A DNA stretch of 14,872 bases, taken from assembly GCA_964344175.1 (NCBI GenBank), contig CAYFMI010000092.1, positions 1-14,872 of the forward strand, read 5' to 3'. Every line of letters begins with the position of its first letter. Positions within the stretch are counted from its first letter, which is position 1. Under the pieces are notes generated by a model. It did no database searches. It was not told where the DNA came from and was given only the letters and a program-made list of their open reading frames with translations. Of the stretch, positions 6,201 through 12,792 are shown piece by piece. The stretch is from NIOZ-UU35 sp964344175 (GTDB taxonomy: Bacteria > Chloroflexota > Anaerolineae > Anaerolineales > UBA11858). The translations under genes were made by a program, and so were the position numbers.

Positions 6201-7452
6201 CCGTGGCATAGGTCACACTCTCGCTCTCAATAGACACGCCCTCTTTGGCCTCAACAGCCTGATGCAAGCCATCTGACCAGCGGCGTCCCGGCATCAACCG
6301 GCCCGTGAAATGATCGACAATGATGACCTTGCGCCCCTGGACGACATAATCCTTATTGCGGGTATAAATATATTCGGCGCGCAGGGCTTGCTGCAAGTAA
6401 CTTTGCAAACGCGCCTGCTCCGGGGTAATGTCCTCCGGGCGCTCCGGGTCGCTCAACGGCTGGCCCAGGATTTGTTCGGCATGGGTTTCGCCGATTTCTG
6501 TGAGCGAGATATTGCGGTCGCGCTCATTGATCTCATAATCTTCTGGCTTGAGCTGCTTGGCAAGGCGCGCCATGCGCACATAGTTATCGCTGTCTTCGTG
6601 CGACGGGCCAGAGATAATCAGCGGCGTGCGGGCCTCATCAATCAGCACGTTATCTACCTCGTCGATGATGGCGTAGTAATGGCCGCGCTGGACGCGTTCA
6701 CCCAGGCGCATTTTCATGTTGTCGCGCAGGTAGTCGAAACCAAATTCGCTGTTGGTGCCATAGGTAATGTCGGCGGCATAGGCCTGGCGGCGCGGCACCA
6801 TTTGCAGCTGATCTTGGTCTTCGTGGGGGGACGATTTTTCCAAATCAACAATAAAAGCTTTTTGGCCGTGCTCGGTGCGGGAGGCCATTTGCAGCACCCC
6901 CACACGCATCCCCAACAAGTGGTAGATCGGCGACATCCAGCGGGCATCGCGCCGGGCCAAATAATCGTTGACGGTGATGAGGTGGACGCCGCGCCCGACA
7001 GGGATGCCATCTTGAGGCGTAAACTGCCATTGAGCAGGATCAGCGCCCCACTTTTGGGTGGCCGCTTCCACCCAGGCCGGGTTCAACTCCAAAGCATTTA
7101 AATACACCGGTAATGTCGCCGCCAGGGTTTTCCCTTCACCCGTGCGCATCTCTGCAACAATGCCGTTGTGCATGGCAATCCCGCCGATCAACTGCACGTC
7201 GTAATGGCGCATTCCCAGGGTCTTCTTGCTGGCATCACGCACAGCGGCAAACGCTTCGGGCAGAATATCATCTAGGGTTTCGCCCTGTGCCAGGCGAATG
7301 CGGAACTGGCGCGTAAAACCGCCGAGTTCAGCTTCACTGAGGTCTTCGAACTCCGTTTCCAGCGCGTTGATGTACTCGACAACAGTTTTGAATTCTTCGA
7401 GGGCCTTTTGCTGAGGATCGCCGCCCACGGCGCGGATGATGCGTTTGAACAT
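3277..7452 (-). CDS. secA: Preprotein translocase ATPase SecA, greatly enlarged
   Basis: SecA is the cytoplasmic motor that drives unfolded proteins through SecYEG. Walker A is MRTGEGKT at 102-109. The DEVD box is at 264-267, followed by DEARTPLIISG. AGMTGTA is at 431-437, TNMAGRGVDIKLGG at 675-688 and QLRGRAARQGD at 772-782. LLEYDDVLN is at 847-855. The late helical motif LWVEYL...YAQRDPL is at 1294-1320. All helicase motifs are present and the frame is intact, so it is probably functional. At 1391 residues it is far longer than the usual 800-950. Extra sequence lies at about 120-153, 191-222, 455-505, 553-640 and 689-750, plus roughly 300 extra residues within 890-1290. The C-terminal SEC-C zinc finger is absent; the protein ends in KKRRRRRR. 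The start gives the usual short N-terminal helix; only a weak GGTG ribosome site precedes it. It is transcribed alone, with a terminator downstream. Confidence 0.96.
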   Translation of the reverse strand: MFKRIIRAVGGDPQQKALEEFKTVVEYINALETEFEDLSEAELGGFTRQFRIRLAQGETLDDILPEAFAAVRDASKKTLGMRHYDVQLIGGIAMHNGIVAEMRTGEGKTLAATLPVYLNALELNPAWVEAATQKWGADPAQWQFTPQDGIPVGRGVHLITVNDYLARRDARWMSPIYHLLGMRVGVLQMASRTEHGQKAFIVDLEKSSPHEDQDQLQMVPRRQAYAADITYGTNSEFGFDYLRDNMKMRLGERVQRGHYYAIIDEVDNVLIDEARTPLIISGPSHEDSDNYVRMARLAKQLKPEDYEINERDRNISLTEIGETHAEQILGQPLSDPERPEDITPEQARLQSYLQQALRAEYIYTRNKDYVVQGRKVIIVDHFTGRLMPGRRWSDGLHQAVEAKEGVSIESESVTYATVTIQNYFRMYEKLAGMTGTAVTEAEEFNTIYNLDALAITTHLDYEAARDDTIFVTLQDRDEYDYKYTYYAQKEDPLRAPIYWKRKDYPDVIYRSEEAKLRAIVQEILAYHILGRPILVGTTSVELSERVSARLQGVLVRRLAQTMLIRDAWFEKNAAVEDGRQIPELVPLNAPLDQLNTAALRKIVRDEGLDLSLTPGDDLNLKRLLQILALPETTQERLAETLQSGISHQVLNARKHTEESQIIAGAGAFGAVTIATNMAGRGVDIKLGGELAEEILTSVNRILKRNGYEAPYDMSVEARYEAIQKLDETDYGIYGGEVEHFLRNMEEKERVRALGGLHVIGSERHEARRIDNQLRGRAARQGDPGSSRFYLSLEDELMVRFGGQQMEGVMARLNIDEAYPITNQLVSRIVEQSQTRVEGANFDVRKHLLEYDDVLNTQREKIYGQRDRILTKTDLSEDVTDMLREEVTRRVPEALEDEGGPWRLLSWLEQIQPPITLQGGVIFPSYALRIILEDFARSILGGDYQLTIHDWQLSVSPDQANAFLIALARDAIQAEEDHILDAVDRLLTTVKFNMESQLEERLDTLDMFIEGLSLDEASDTRNPQQFSQELTVLLHVPLEITSDMARALKDDPYSVEDELQAMLFAAMQALTVTRVIGAVERILKMPLGLAAKDLQELEWDAMAAQIVSAVREIYADRIRVHIGDETNPGQMAKDVRANIAKLEVDTLTERDLLNLMMLMPQGRRQAFDKKTHRRIWEQTTRLTYFYLAAQKFGTRASEEIAEIVLTHLEEAQAAIRTEWGLSELTRLGDAPLVDLTPAVQSGLRQALGDEQFAAVKQQAIGSLDAALKDQMADELGRQALTIIYRELLLQVISNLWVEYLTQMEALRVAIGLEAYAQRDPLVQYKTRAFEMFQTLLGDMRMSLVTRMFTFRPRDVSNVQATVQKTAVSGSQAQTPQKADRPKSGKKRRRRRR

Positions 7453-7473
7453 ATATTTTTCACCACTTTTAGA

Positions 7474-7530
7474 ATTGGCAGTCCTGTTCGTATAAATTGA
7501 TGATTGACCATTTTGTGCAGAACCGCCAAT
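7474..7530. repeat. Inverted repeat in the secA upstream region
   Basis: ATTGGCAGTCCTG (7474-7486) and CAGAACCGCCAAT (7518-7530) are inverted copies matching at 11 of 13 positions, separated by 31 AT-rich bases. The nearer arm begins 22 bases upstream of the secA ATG on the minus strand. It could form a hairpin in the secA leader, bind a regulator, or be another small mobile repeat. I could not assign a clear secA promoter. Confidence 0.45.
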
Positions 7531-7641
7531 CCTGCATAATTTCTAATCAATCGCCGCGATTATAGCATTAAAGGACAAAAGACCGGAAACGGAAGGGCAG
7601 TCGCTCCTATGCCCCCTTCTCTCCCGTCCCCAGTCCGATGC

Positions 7642-7650
7642 TGATATAAT
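7642..7650 (+). promoter_or_regulatory. Extended -10 promoter of murJ (leaderless start)
   Basis: TGATATAAT is a perfect extended -10 element (TGnTATAAT) that ends 7 bases before the murJ ATG. No -35 match is visible, as is common for extended -10 promoters. No Shine-Dalgarno lies before the ATG, so the mRNA probably starts at or beside the start codon. Confidence 0.6.
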
Positions 7651-7657
7651 CCCGCCC

Positions 7658-9241
7658 ATGAGTAACGCAGCCCCCACCGCCAACCGCCAGATCGCCCGCG
7701 CCGCCGGGTTAGTGATGGCGGCCTTTATCTTCAGTCAGTTGACCGGTTTGCTGCGTCAGATTCTGGTTGCCGACGCTTTCGGAACCAGCCCCGACATGGA
7801 TGCCTTCAATGCCGCCAACCGCGTCGCCGAGACATTGTTCAATCTGGTTGCCGGGGGCGCCTTGGGGTCGGCTTTCATCCCCACCTTTACCGAGCTGCTC
7901 ACCAAAGAGAAAGAACATGAGGCCTGGAAGATGGCCTCCGCTCTCAGCAACTGGGTATTAATTATATTGACCGGTCTCAGCCTGCTGACCGCGGCCTTCG
8001 CCCCGCAGGTTGTGCGCCATATTCTGGCCCCCGGCTTTGCTGCCGATCCTGCCCAAGAAGCCCTCACCATCCATCTGATGCGCCTGATGCTGCCTTCGGC
8101 GGCCATCTTCGGGTTAAGCGGCCTGGTGATGGGCATCCTTAACTCGAAGCAGGTTTTCTTCATCCCGGCGCTGACCCCGGCCATGTACCAGCTTGGCATG
8201 ATCTTCGGGGTGACAGTACTGGCCCCACACATGGGCATTGACGGCCTGGCCTGGGGCGTCGTGCTTGGCGCGGCGGCACACTTACTACTCCAGATCCCCA
8301 CTCTGCTTAAGCAAGGCGGTCGTTACAGCCCGATATTGGGTCTCAACATGGCCCCGGTGCGCGAAGTCGTGCGCTTGATGGGGCCGCGCCTGCTGGGTGT
8401 GGCCGTGGTGCAGCTCAACTTTTGGGTCAACATCCGTCTGGCCTCCGAAATGCAAGAGGGCAGCGTTGCCGGCCTGACCTTCGCCTTCATTGTCATGTTC
8501 ATGCCCGAAGCGGCCATCGCCCAATCTATTGCTACCGCCGCCGTGCCGACCCTGGCCGCCCAATATGCCCGCCAGGCCTTCGACGAGCTGCGCGCCTCAT
8601 TAGCGGCCAGTCTGCGCGGCGTATTGCTGCTTTCCATCCCGGCTTCGGTTGGGTTAGTGCTGCTGCGTGAACCGATTGTCCGGCTGCTCTACCAGCGCGG
8701 CGAGTTCAATGCACATTCAACCGCGTTGGTGGCCTGGGCTTTGCTGTGGTACGCTGGCGGGCTGGTGGGGCATTCCATCTACGAGGTGCTGGCGCGCGCC
8801 TTCTACGCCCTGCACGATACTAAAACCCCCGTCATCGTCGGCGTGGTTGCCATGAGCCTCAACGTGGCCTTCAGCTTCGCTTTCTCGGCGCTGTTCAAGT
8901 CCATCGGCTGGATGCCGCACGGCGGGCTGGCGCTGGCGAATTCATTGGCAACGGCGCTTGAAGCGGCGATCTTGCTGGCCCTGATGCGCAAACGACTCAA
9001 CGGTCTCGAAGGGATGAAAATATGGCGGGCTGTTTTTCAAGGGGGGATTGGCGCGGCAGCAATGGGATTGATCCTATGGGGGTGGATGACCTATTTCGCG
9101 GGAAGTTCGGCCTGGCTGATCGGGGGCGGCGGCATCCTGTTGGGCGGATTCGTATATGGGATGGCGTTACTATTCCTGAGGGTGGATGAAATCCACGCCC
9201 TCGTTCGCTACATTAACCAGAAACTTGCCAGACGGCGCTAA
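7658..9241 (+). CDS. murJ: MurJ/MviN-family lipid II flippase
   Basis: MurJ moves the peptidoglycan precursor lipid II across the cytoplasmic membrane. This 527-residue protein is hydrophobic throughout, consistent with about 14 membrane helices. It aligns without gaps to the E. coli protein over the first helices (FSQLTGLLRQ, DAF at 48-50, AGGALGSAFIP at 65-75), and LAPGF occurs at 133-137. Of the arginines known to matter in E. coli, R24 is kept (Arg33). R18 is replaced by Gln27, R52 by Phe61 and R270 by Ile278; the acidic D39 is kept as Asp48. Arg55 lies nearby and could compensate. It is therefore a clear family member, but its substrate should be held with some reserve; another MOP-superfamily lipid-linked substrate is possible. 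The gene has an extended -10 directly before the ATG and diverges from secA. Its stop codon is 3 bases from that of the convergent PAP2-like gene. Confidence 0.87.
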   Translation: MSNAAPTANRQIARAAGLVMAAFIFSQLTGLLRQILVADAFGTSPDMDAFNAANRVAETLFNLVAGGALGSAFIPTFTELLTKEKEHEAWKMASALSNWVLIILTGLSLLTAAFAPQVVRHILAPGFAADPAQEALTIHLMRLMLPSAAIFGLSGLVMGILNSKQVFFIPALTPAMYQLGMIFGVTVLAPHMGIDGLAWGVVLGAAAHLLLQIPTLLKQGGRYSPILGLNMAPVREVVRLMGPRLLGVAVVQLNFWVNIRLASEMQEGSVAGLTFAFIVMFMPEAAIAQSIATAAVPTLAAQYARQAFDELRASLAASLRGVLLLSIPASVGLVLLREPIVRLLYQRGEFNAHSTALVAWALLWYAGGLVGHSIYEVLARAFYALHDTKTPVIVGVVAMSLNVAFSFAFSALFKSIGWMPHGGLALANSLATALEAAILLALMRKRLNGLEGMKIWRAVFQGGIGAAAMGLILWGWMTYFAGSSAWLIGGGGILLGGFVYGMALLFLRVDEIHALVRYINQKLARRR

Positions 9242-9244
9242 AAC

Positions 9245-9706
9245 TTACCCCCACACCACCCAGCTGATCTGGGCAATCAAGACCCCCAATAACGTCCCCA
9301 CCAGCGCTTCCAGGGGCGTGTGCCCCAATACTTCTTTTAGTTGCTCTTGCGTTTCATGCCCCGGCAGGTGACCACTGCTCAACTCTTGAACAATGCGGTT
9401 GATCAATTCGGCATGGATGCCCGCCTGCCGCCGGATGCCGGTAGCGTCGTAAATGACAATGATCGACAGCGTGACGGCCAGCGCAAACAAAGGCGTGCCA
9501 AAGCCGTCGAAGAGACCAATGGCATGAGCCGTAGCTGCCACCAGCGCCGAATGCGAGCTGGGCATCCCCCCGGCGCGCAACAGCAACGCCCAATCCCACC
9601 GACGGGTACGGAAATAATGAATCGGCGCCTTGAAGACCTGTGCCAGGAACCAGGCTGCCATCGCCGCCCAAAAAATGTGATTTTGAAAGAGATCTGTAAT
9701 TGTCAT
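9245..9706 (-). CDS. Divergent PAP2 family membrane protein (YuiD/DUF212-like)
   Basis: This 153-residue protein belongs to the divergent PAP2 family typified by B. subtilis YuiD, whose biochemical role is not settled; relatives of the PAP2 fold act on lipid phosphates. Diagnostic motifs are GGMPSSHSALVAA at about 46-58, YDATGIRRQAG at 86-96 and LKEVLGHTPLEAL at 123-135. Hydrophobic segments occur near 10-24, 50-65, 72-87 and 133-152, indicating an integral membrane protein. Length is normal and the gene looks intact. Its ATG overlaps the xseB stop codon in an ATGA, so translation is probably coupled, and no separate ribosome site is evident. Being last in the exonuclease VII operon does not by itself link it to DNA repair. 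Proximity to murJ on the other strand is suggestive of envelope lipid metabolism, but that is inference. Confidence 0.9.
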   Translation of the reverse strand: MTITDLFQNHIFWAAMAAWFLAQVFKAPIHYFRTRRWDWALLLRAGGMPSSHSALVAATAHAIGLFDGFGTPLFALAVTLSIIVIYDATGIRRQAGIHAELINRIVQELSSGHLPGHETQEQLKEVLGHTPLEALVGTLLGVLIAQISWVVWG

Positions 9707-9939
9707 ACGCCGGATTCAAAATTCACCAACGCATCACCAGATAACTGTTGCACTTTTAATTCGGCTTTCTCTAGCAACTCAGCACAATAGCGCGCCAACG
9801 CCTGGCCGCGCTCAAATTTCGCCAGCACATCGTCCAAAGCGCTTTCATCGGCTTCGAGCGCGGCAATCAGTGTCTCAAGTTCATTAAAAGCCTGCTCATA
9901 GGTTAATTCTTCAACTGGGAGCGTTTTGTCTTTACTCAT
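9703..9939 (-). CDS. xseB: Exodeoxyribonuclease VII small subunit
   Basis: XseB pairs with XseA in exonuclease VII, which degrades single-stranded DNA from both ends and takes part in mismatch and cross-link repair. The 78-residue protein is almost wholly helical, with the family pattern YEQAFNELETLIAALE followed by a charged second helix (FERGQALARYCAELLEKAELKVQQL). Its length is typical. An AGGA ribosome site lies 7 bases before the ATG, inside the 3' end of the upstream gene, which it overlaps by 8 bases. It overlaps the downstream PAP2-like gene by 4 bases. In many bacteria xseB directly follows xseA; here a membrane protein gene separates them. Confidence 0.93.
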   Translation of the reverse strand: MSKDKTLPVEELTYEQAFNELETLIAALEADESALDDVLAKFERGQALARYCAELLEKAELKVQQLSGDALVNFESGV

Positions 9940-10375
9940 GCCTATTTCCTTCCAGGGGGAATGTCTCCAACATTAGGACAAGCGGGTCTTTTTCCGCCAG
10001 GACCTCCCCGGCGATCTGCTGCCAGACCTCGGGGGTCAGGTCGAAATCAACCAGCATGGCCTGGATATGCGGCTGCGTACTCTCCTGATAGATGCGTACC
10101 ATATTATTGTAACGGGCGCGCATCGCCAGCAGCGCGGCCAAACTAATCCCCAACAGCACTGTAATTATTAACACAACAAAAGCCGTCACCCAATGGCTGA
10201 GCAGCCAGGCTACCGTAACCACTACACCCACAACCAGCCCGCTCAATAGGCATCCGAGATTGAATGCCCGTGCTGCCAAAGCAGCCGACTCTTCACTGAG
10301 CTGCTCGTTAAGTTCAAGGATGCGGGCGGAGATTTCCTGGCCTTGTTCAAGGGAAGAAGAATCGTGTTCACTCAT
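9932..10375 (-). CDS. Two-helix membrane protein of unknown function within the exonuclease VII operon
   Basis: I do not recognise a family. The 147-residue protein starts with an acidic, serine-rich and glutamate-rich helix (residues 1-36) that could form a coiled coil. Two adjoining membrane segments follow at about 40-60 and 65-86, joined by a short turn (SHW). A soluble C-terminal part of about 60 residues begins with basic RARYNN. This basic end and the short turn suggest both termini face the cytoplasm. The gene starts 3 bases after the xseA stop codon and overlaps xseB by 8 bases, so the three are surely cotranscribed. The close packing suggests balanced expression with exonuclease VII, but a functional link is only inferred. 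The frame is intact and codon use resembles that of its neighbours. Confidence 0.85.
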   Translation of the reverse strand: MSEHDSSSLEQGQEISARILELNEQLSEESAALAARAFNLGCLLSGLVVGVVVTVAWLLSHWVTAFVVLIITVLLGISLAALLAMRARYNNMVRIYQESTQPHIQAMLVDFDLTPEVWQQIAGEVLAEKDPLVLMLETFPLEGNRHE

Positions 10376-10378
10376 TAT

Positions 10379-11593
10379 TTATGTTTCCGTCACTGTAACA
10401 TCGAACTCGCCATCCTGAAGGCGGGCGTGCAAGGTTTCGCCTGCCGCGACCTGTGCCGTTGAGCGCACCATTTGCCCATCGGCCTGGGTGAGAATAGCGT
10501 AGCCGCGCCCTAGAATAGTTTGGGGGTTAAGATCACTCAGGCGCTGACGGGCCGCATCCAGGCGAACCTGTTGCGTTTGAAGCGAGTGACGCAGCGCCGT
10601 GGCCGCCCGACGGCTGATCTCATCTAAACGCTGATGATCCCGAACAATGCGTGCTTGCGGTGAAAGGCGCTGCAAACGGTGCGACAAATTCTGCACATCC
10701 CAGCGCCGCTCGTTGAGATCGGCAAGCATGTACTGGCTGAGGGTCTGGCGCATTTCCCCCAGGGAGAACAGCAGATCTTCGCGGTGGGGCGTGGCTAACT
10801 CGGCGGCGGCAGTCGGCGTGGGGGCGCGCAAATCGGCCACAAAGTCGGCGATAGTGAAGTCGGTTTGATGCCCAACGCCGCTGATCACCGGGGCTTGCGA
10901 TGCAGCGATGGCATAGGCCACGCGCTCATCGTTGAAGGCCCACAAATCTTCTATCGAGCCGCCGCCGCGCCCCAGCAGAATCACATCGGGGGCAGTTGCC
11001 CGGTTGAGGCCCTGCAACCCGGCCACAATTTCAGGTGGAGCCTCCCGCCCCTGCACGGCGCTGGGGGCGATGACCACTTCTGCGAGCGGGAAACGCCGCC
11101 GCAGGGTATCCAGCATATCTCGCAGGGCAGCCCCGGTAGGGGATGTCACAATCCCAATGCGGCGCGGCCAGCGCGGGATAGGGCGCTTGCGCTCCTCGTC
11201 AAATAATCCTTCCGACTCTAGTTTGGCCTTCAGGCGCAGGAATTCTTGAAAAAGCGCGCCCTCCCCCAGCGGCTTAATCGAATCGGCATAAAGCTGATAT
11301 TGCCCGCCGGTCTCGTAAACACTGACGCTGCCGTGAACCTCCACGGCATCACCATCTTTGGGGAGATAAGTCAGACGCTGGGCGGCGTTGCGCCACATCA
11401 CACAACGCAGGGCAGCGCGCTCATCTTTGAGGGTGAAGTACACATGCCCGGAGCGCGGCTGTGAGAAATTCGAGATCTCTCCCTGTACCCAAAGATCACC
11501 AAGATTATGATCGCTTTCGAGCAGGTCGCGCACATAACGGTTGACTTCGGTAACCGACCAGGACGTCGGCGGGAAAAAAGAAGGCTGTATCAT
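10379..11593 (-). CDS. xseA: Exodeoxyribonuclease VII large subunit
   Basis: XseA is the catalytic subunit of exonuclease VII. The 404-residue protein has an N-terminal OB-fold for single-stranded DNA (about 10-110, WSVTEVNRYVRDLLE, WVQGEISNF, GHVYFTLKD). The catalytic domain follows, with RIGIVTSPTGAALRDM at 145-160, GRGGGSIEDLWAFNDE at 198-213 and SGVGHQTDFTIADFVAD at 228-244. A helical region leads to the closing motif NPQTILGRGYAILT at 356-369. It is somewhat shorter than the 456-residue E. coli protein, mainly in the helical part, but all conserved blocks are present. It heads a four-gene minus-strand operon. A good promoter (TTGCAT, 17 bases, TATACT) ends 9 bases before the ATG and no Shine-Dalgarno is seen, so the mRNA has almost no leader. 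Confidence 0.96.
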   Translation of the reverse strand: MIQPSFFPPTSWSVTEVNRYVRDLLESDHNLGDLWVQGEISNFSQPRSGHVYFTLKDERAALRCVMWRNAAQRLTYLPKDGDAVEVHGSVSVYETGGQYQLYADSIKPLGEGALFQEFLRLKAKLESEGLFDEERKRPIPRWPRRIGIVTSPTGAALRDMLDTLRRRFPLAEVVIAPSAVQGREAPPEIVAGLQGLNRATAPDVILLGRGGGSIEDLWAFNDERVAYAIAASQAPVISGVGHQTDFTIADFVADLRAPTPTAAAELATPHREDLLFSLGEMRQTLSQYMLADLNERRWDVQNLSHRLQRLSPQARIVRDHQRLDEISRRAATALRHSLQTQQVRLDAARQRLSDLNPQTILGRGYAILTQADGQMVRSTAQVAAGETLHARLQDGEFDVTVTET

Positions 11594-11602
11594 AGTGAAA
11601 AC

Positions 11603-11631
11603 AGTATACGATGAGAACGATCTCTATGCAA
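11603..11631 (-). promoter_or_regulatory. xseA operon promoter
   Basis: On the minus strand TTGCAT (11631-11626) and TATACT (11608-11603) are separated by exactly 17 bases, as expected for a housekeeping sigma factor. The -10 ends 9 bases before the xseA ATG at 11593, leaving room for a leader of only about two bases. Confidence 0.7.
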
Positions 11632-11669
11632 CCGTGAACATTTATAATGGGCATGCAGTATAGTAAACA

Positions 11670-11720
11670 GGACTTACGCAGTTCGTTGAAAGCTATTCTA
11701 AAATAGGGGGGCGTAACTCC
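11670..11720. repeat. Copy D of the short palindromic intergenic repeat
   Basis: The ends GGACTTACGC (11670-11679) and GCGTAACTCC (11711-11720) are inverted copies matching at 9 of 10 positions. The right end is identical to 43-52. The left arm CAGTTCGTTGAAAG closely matches that at 1625-1637. At 51 bases it is the most complete copy by end symmetry but has a shorter core. It lies between the divergent xseA promoter and the hydrolase operon. Ends of the form GGACTTACGCA recall those of small non-autonomous transposable elements in other phyla. Confidence 0.65.
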
Positions 11721-11734
11721 AAAAACCAAAAAAC

Positions 11735-11740
11735 GAAAGG
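11735..11740 (+). promoter_or_regulatory. Ribosome binding site of the first hydrolase
   Basis: GAAAGG lies 6 bases before the ATG at 11747, supporting that start. No clear promoter was found between the repeat at 11670-11720 and the gene. Confidence 0.5.
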
Positions 11741-11746
11741 CAATTT

Positions 11747-12733
11747 ATGGCTTACCGATTCCGCGAGCGCAGTTGGCGCTTTTACCGAAACTGGCTAATT
11801 CAGTTCGCCCTCTGGGCCAGCATCTTTCTGATTCTTTTGAGCGCAACCCGGCGTCCCTGGCCGTGGTTTGTTTACCTGCTTTTGGCCTACCCGGCTTATA
11901 TTCTCGGCAGCAGCATTTTCTACGCCTATCGCATCACCCACCCCGGCGGGCGCTTTGCTATGCGCCGCGTCACCCCCGCCGATGCCGGCATGGATTTCGA
12001 GACTGTCGAATTTCCCAGCCGAGACAGGCTGACTCTCTTCGGATGGTATGTGCCGGGGAGCAACGGCGGCACGATCATTTTGGTGCATGGGCACGGCGGC
12101 AAGGGCATTGCTATGATCTATCAGGCCTCTGCATTGGTAGCGCGCGGCTATGGGGTGCTGATGTACGATCAGCGCGCCCACGGCAGCAGCGAGGGAGATG
12201 TTTGCACCGCCGGGTGGCGCGAGGCGGATGATGTTCTCGGCGCGCTGGATTATTTACAAGGACGCGCTGACGTGGACCCGGAGAGGATCGGCGTTTTGGG
12301 CATTTCCCTGGGGGGAAAGGCGGCCCTGCTGGCCGCAGCCCGTGAAGAAGGGCTGCGCGCCGTCGTTGCCGAAGGCCCCGGCCCGATGACTCTCGCCGAT
12401 CACGGCGGCAAGCCAACCACACTGCGCCGCTGGCTGAATTACCCGGCCAATTTTTTGTATTACAGAATAGTGCAATTCATGAACGGCACCCGCCCCACCA
12501 CAGGGATCTTGGAAACAATCGCCAAGATCGCGCCGCGCCCGCTGATGCTCATCGGCGCCGGGCGTGGCAGCGAACCTGCCTTAACACGCCTTTTCTACGA
12601 GGCTGCCGCCCAACCCAAAGAAATATGGCTCGTGCCCGAGGCCAAACACGCCGGGGTCTATTTTGTCGATCCCCAGGCCTATCAACAAAGAATCGTCGAG
12701 TTCTTTAACCAGGCCTTCGACATCCAAGCATAA
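11747..12733 (+). CDS. Membrane-anchored alpha/beta hydrolase, paralogue 1
   Basis: This is a serine hydrolase of the alpha/beta fold with unknown substrate. Of 328 residues, about 17-34 and 40-60 form two N-terminal membrane segments, so the catalytic domain (about 85-325) is membrane-tethered. Features of the fold are the oxyanion strand ILVHGHGGKG at 111-120, YDQRAHGSSEG at 140-150 and the nucleophile elbow GISLGG with Ser187. The catalytic histidine is probably His301 in KHAG. The acid residue is not in the usual GxxD form; Glu276 in GAGRGSEP is the best candidate. It resembles peptidase- or lipase-like hydrolases of the S9/Hydrolase_4 type and could act on esters or amides at the membrane. 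It is paralogous to the next gene, which shares motif order, the IAPRP block before the acid and the closing AF end. Ribosome site GAAAGG is 6 bases upstream. Confidence 0.85.
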   Translation: MAYRFRERSWRFYRNWLIQFALWASIFLILLSATRRPWPWFVYLLLAYPAYILGSSIFYAYRITHPGGRFAMRRVTPADAGMDFETVEFPSRDRLTLFGWYVPGSNGGTIILVHGHGGKGIAMIYQASALVARGYGVLMYDQRAHGSSEGDVCTAGWREADDVLGALDYLQGRADVDPERIGVLGISLGGKAALLAAAREEGLRAVVAEGPGPMTLADHGGKPTTLRRWLNYPANFLYYRIVQFMNGTRPTTGILETIAKIAPRPLMLIGAGRGSEPALTRLFYEAAAQPKEIWLVPEAKHAGVYFVDPQAYQQRIVEFFNQAFDIQA

Positions 12734-12739
12734 ACCTGC

Positions 12740-12771
12740 AAAAAGGTGTGCGGCGCAATTCCCCCTTTTTT
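12740..12771 (+). terminator. Weak hairpin between the two hydrolase genes
   Basis: AAAAAGG (12740-12746) pairs with CCTTTTT (12764-12770), followed by one more T. The stem is AT-rich with a 17-base loop, so termination would be inefficient; it may only attenuate. GTGTGCGGC at 12746-12754 also occurs at 1655-1663 in repeat copy C, so this may be a decayed repeat. Confidence 0.3.
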
Positions 12772-12792
12772 GAAATTTTCATTGGAGTTACG

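Noticed and set aside
6310..7101. Open frame of 263 codons on the plus strand inside secA
   Set aside because: It lies wholly antisense to conserved SecA motifs, has no ribosome site, and its hydrophobic composition is what the complement of GC-rich coding sequence produces.
12748..12792. GTG start for the second hydrolase, adding 15 residues
   Set aside because: GGAG at 12784-12787 is correctly spaced for the ATG at 12793, and the GTG lies inside the hairpin at 12740-12771.
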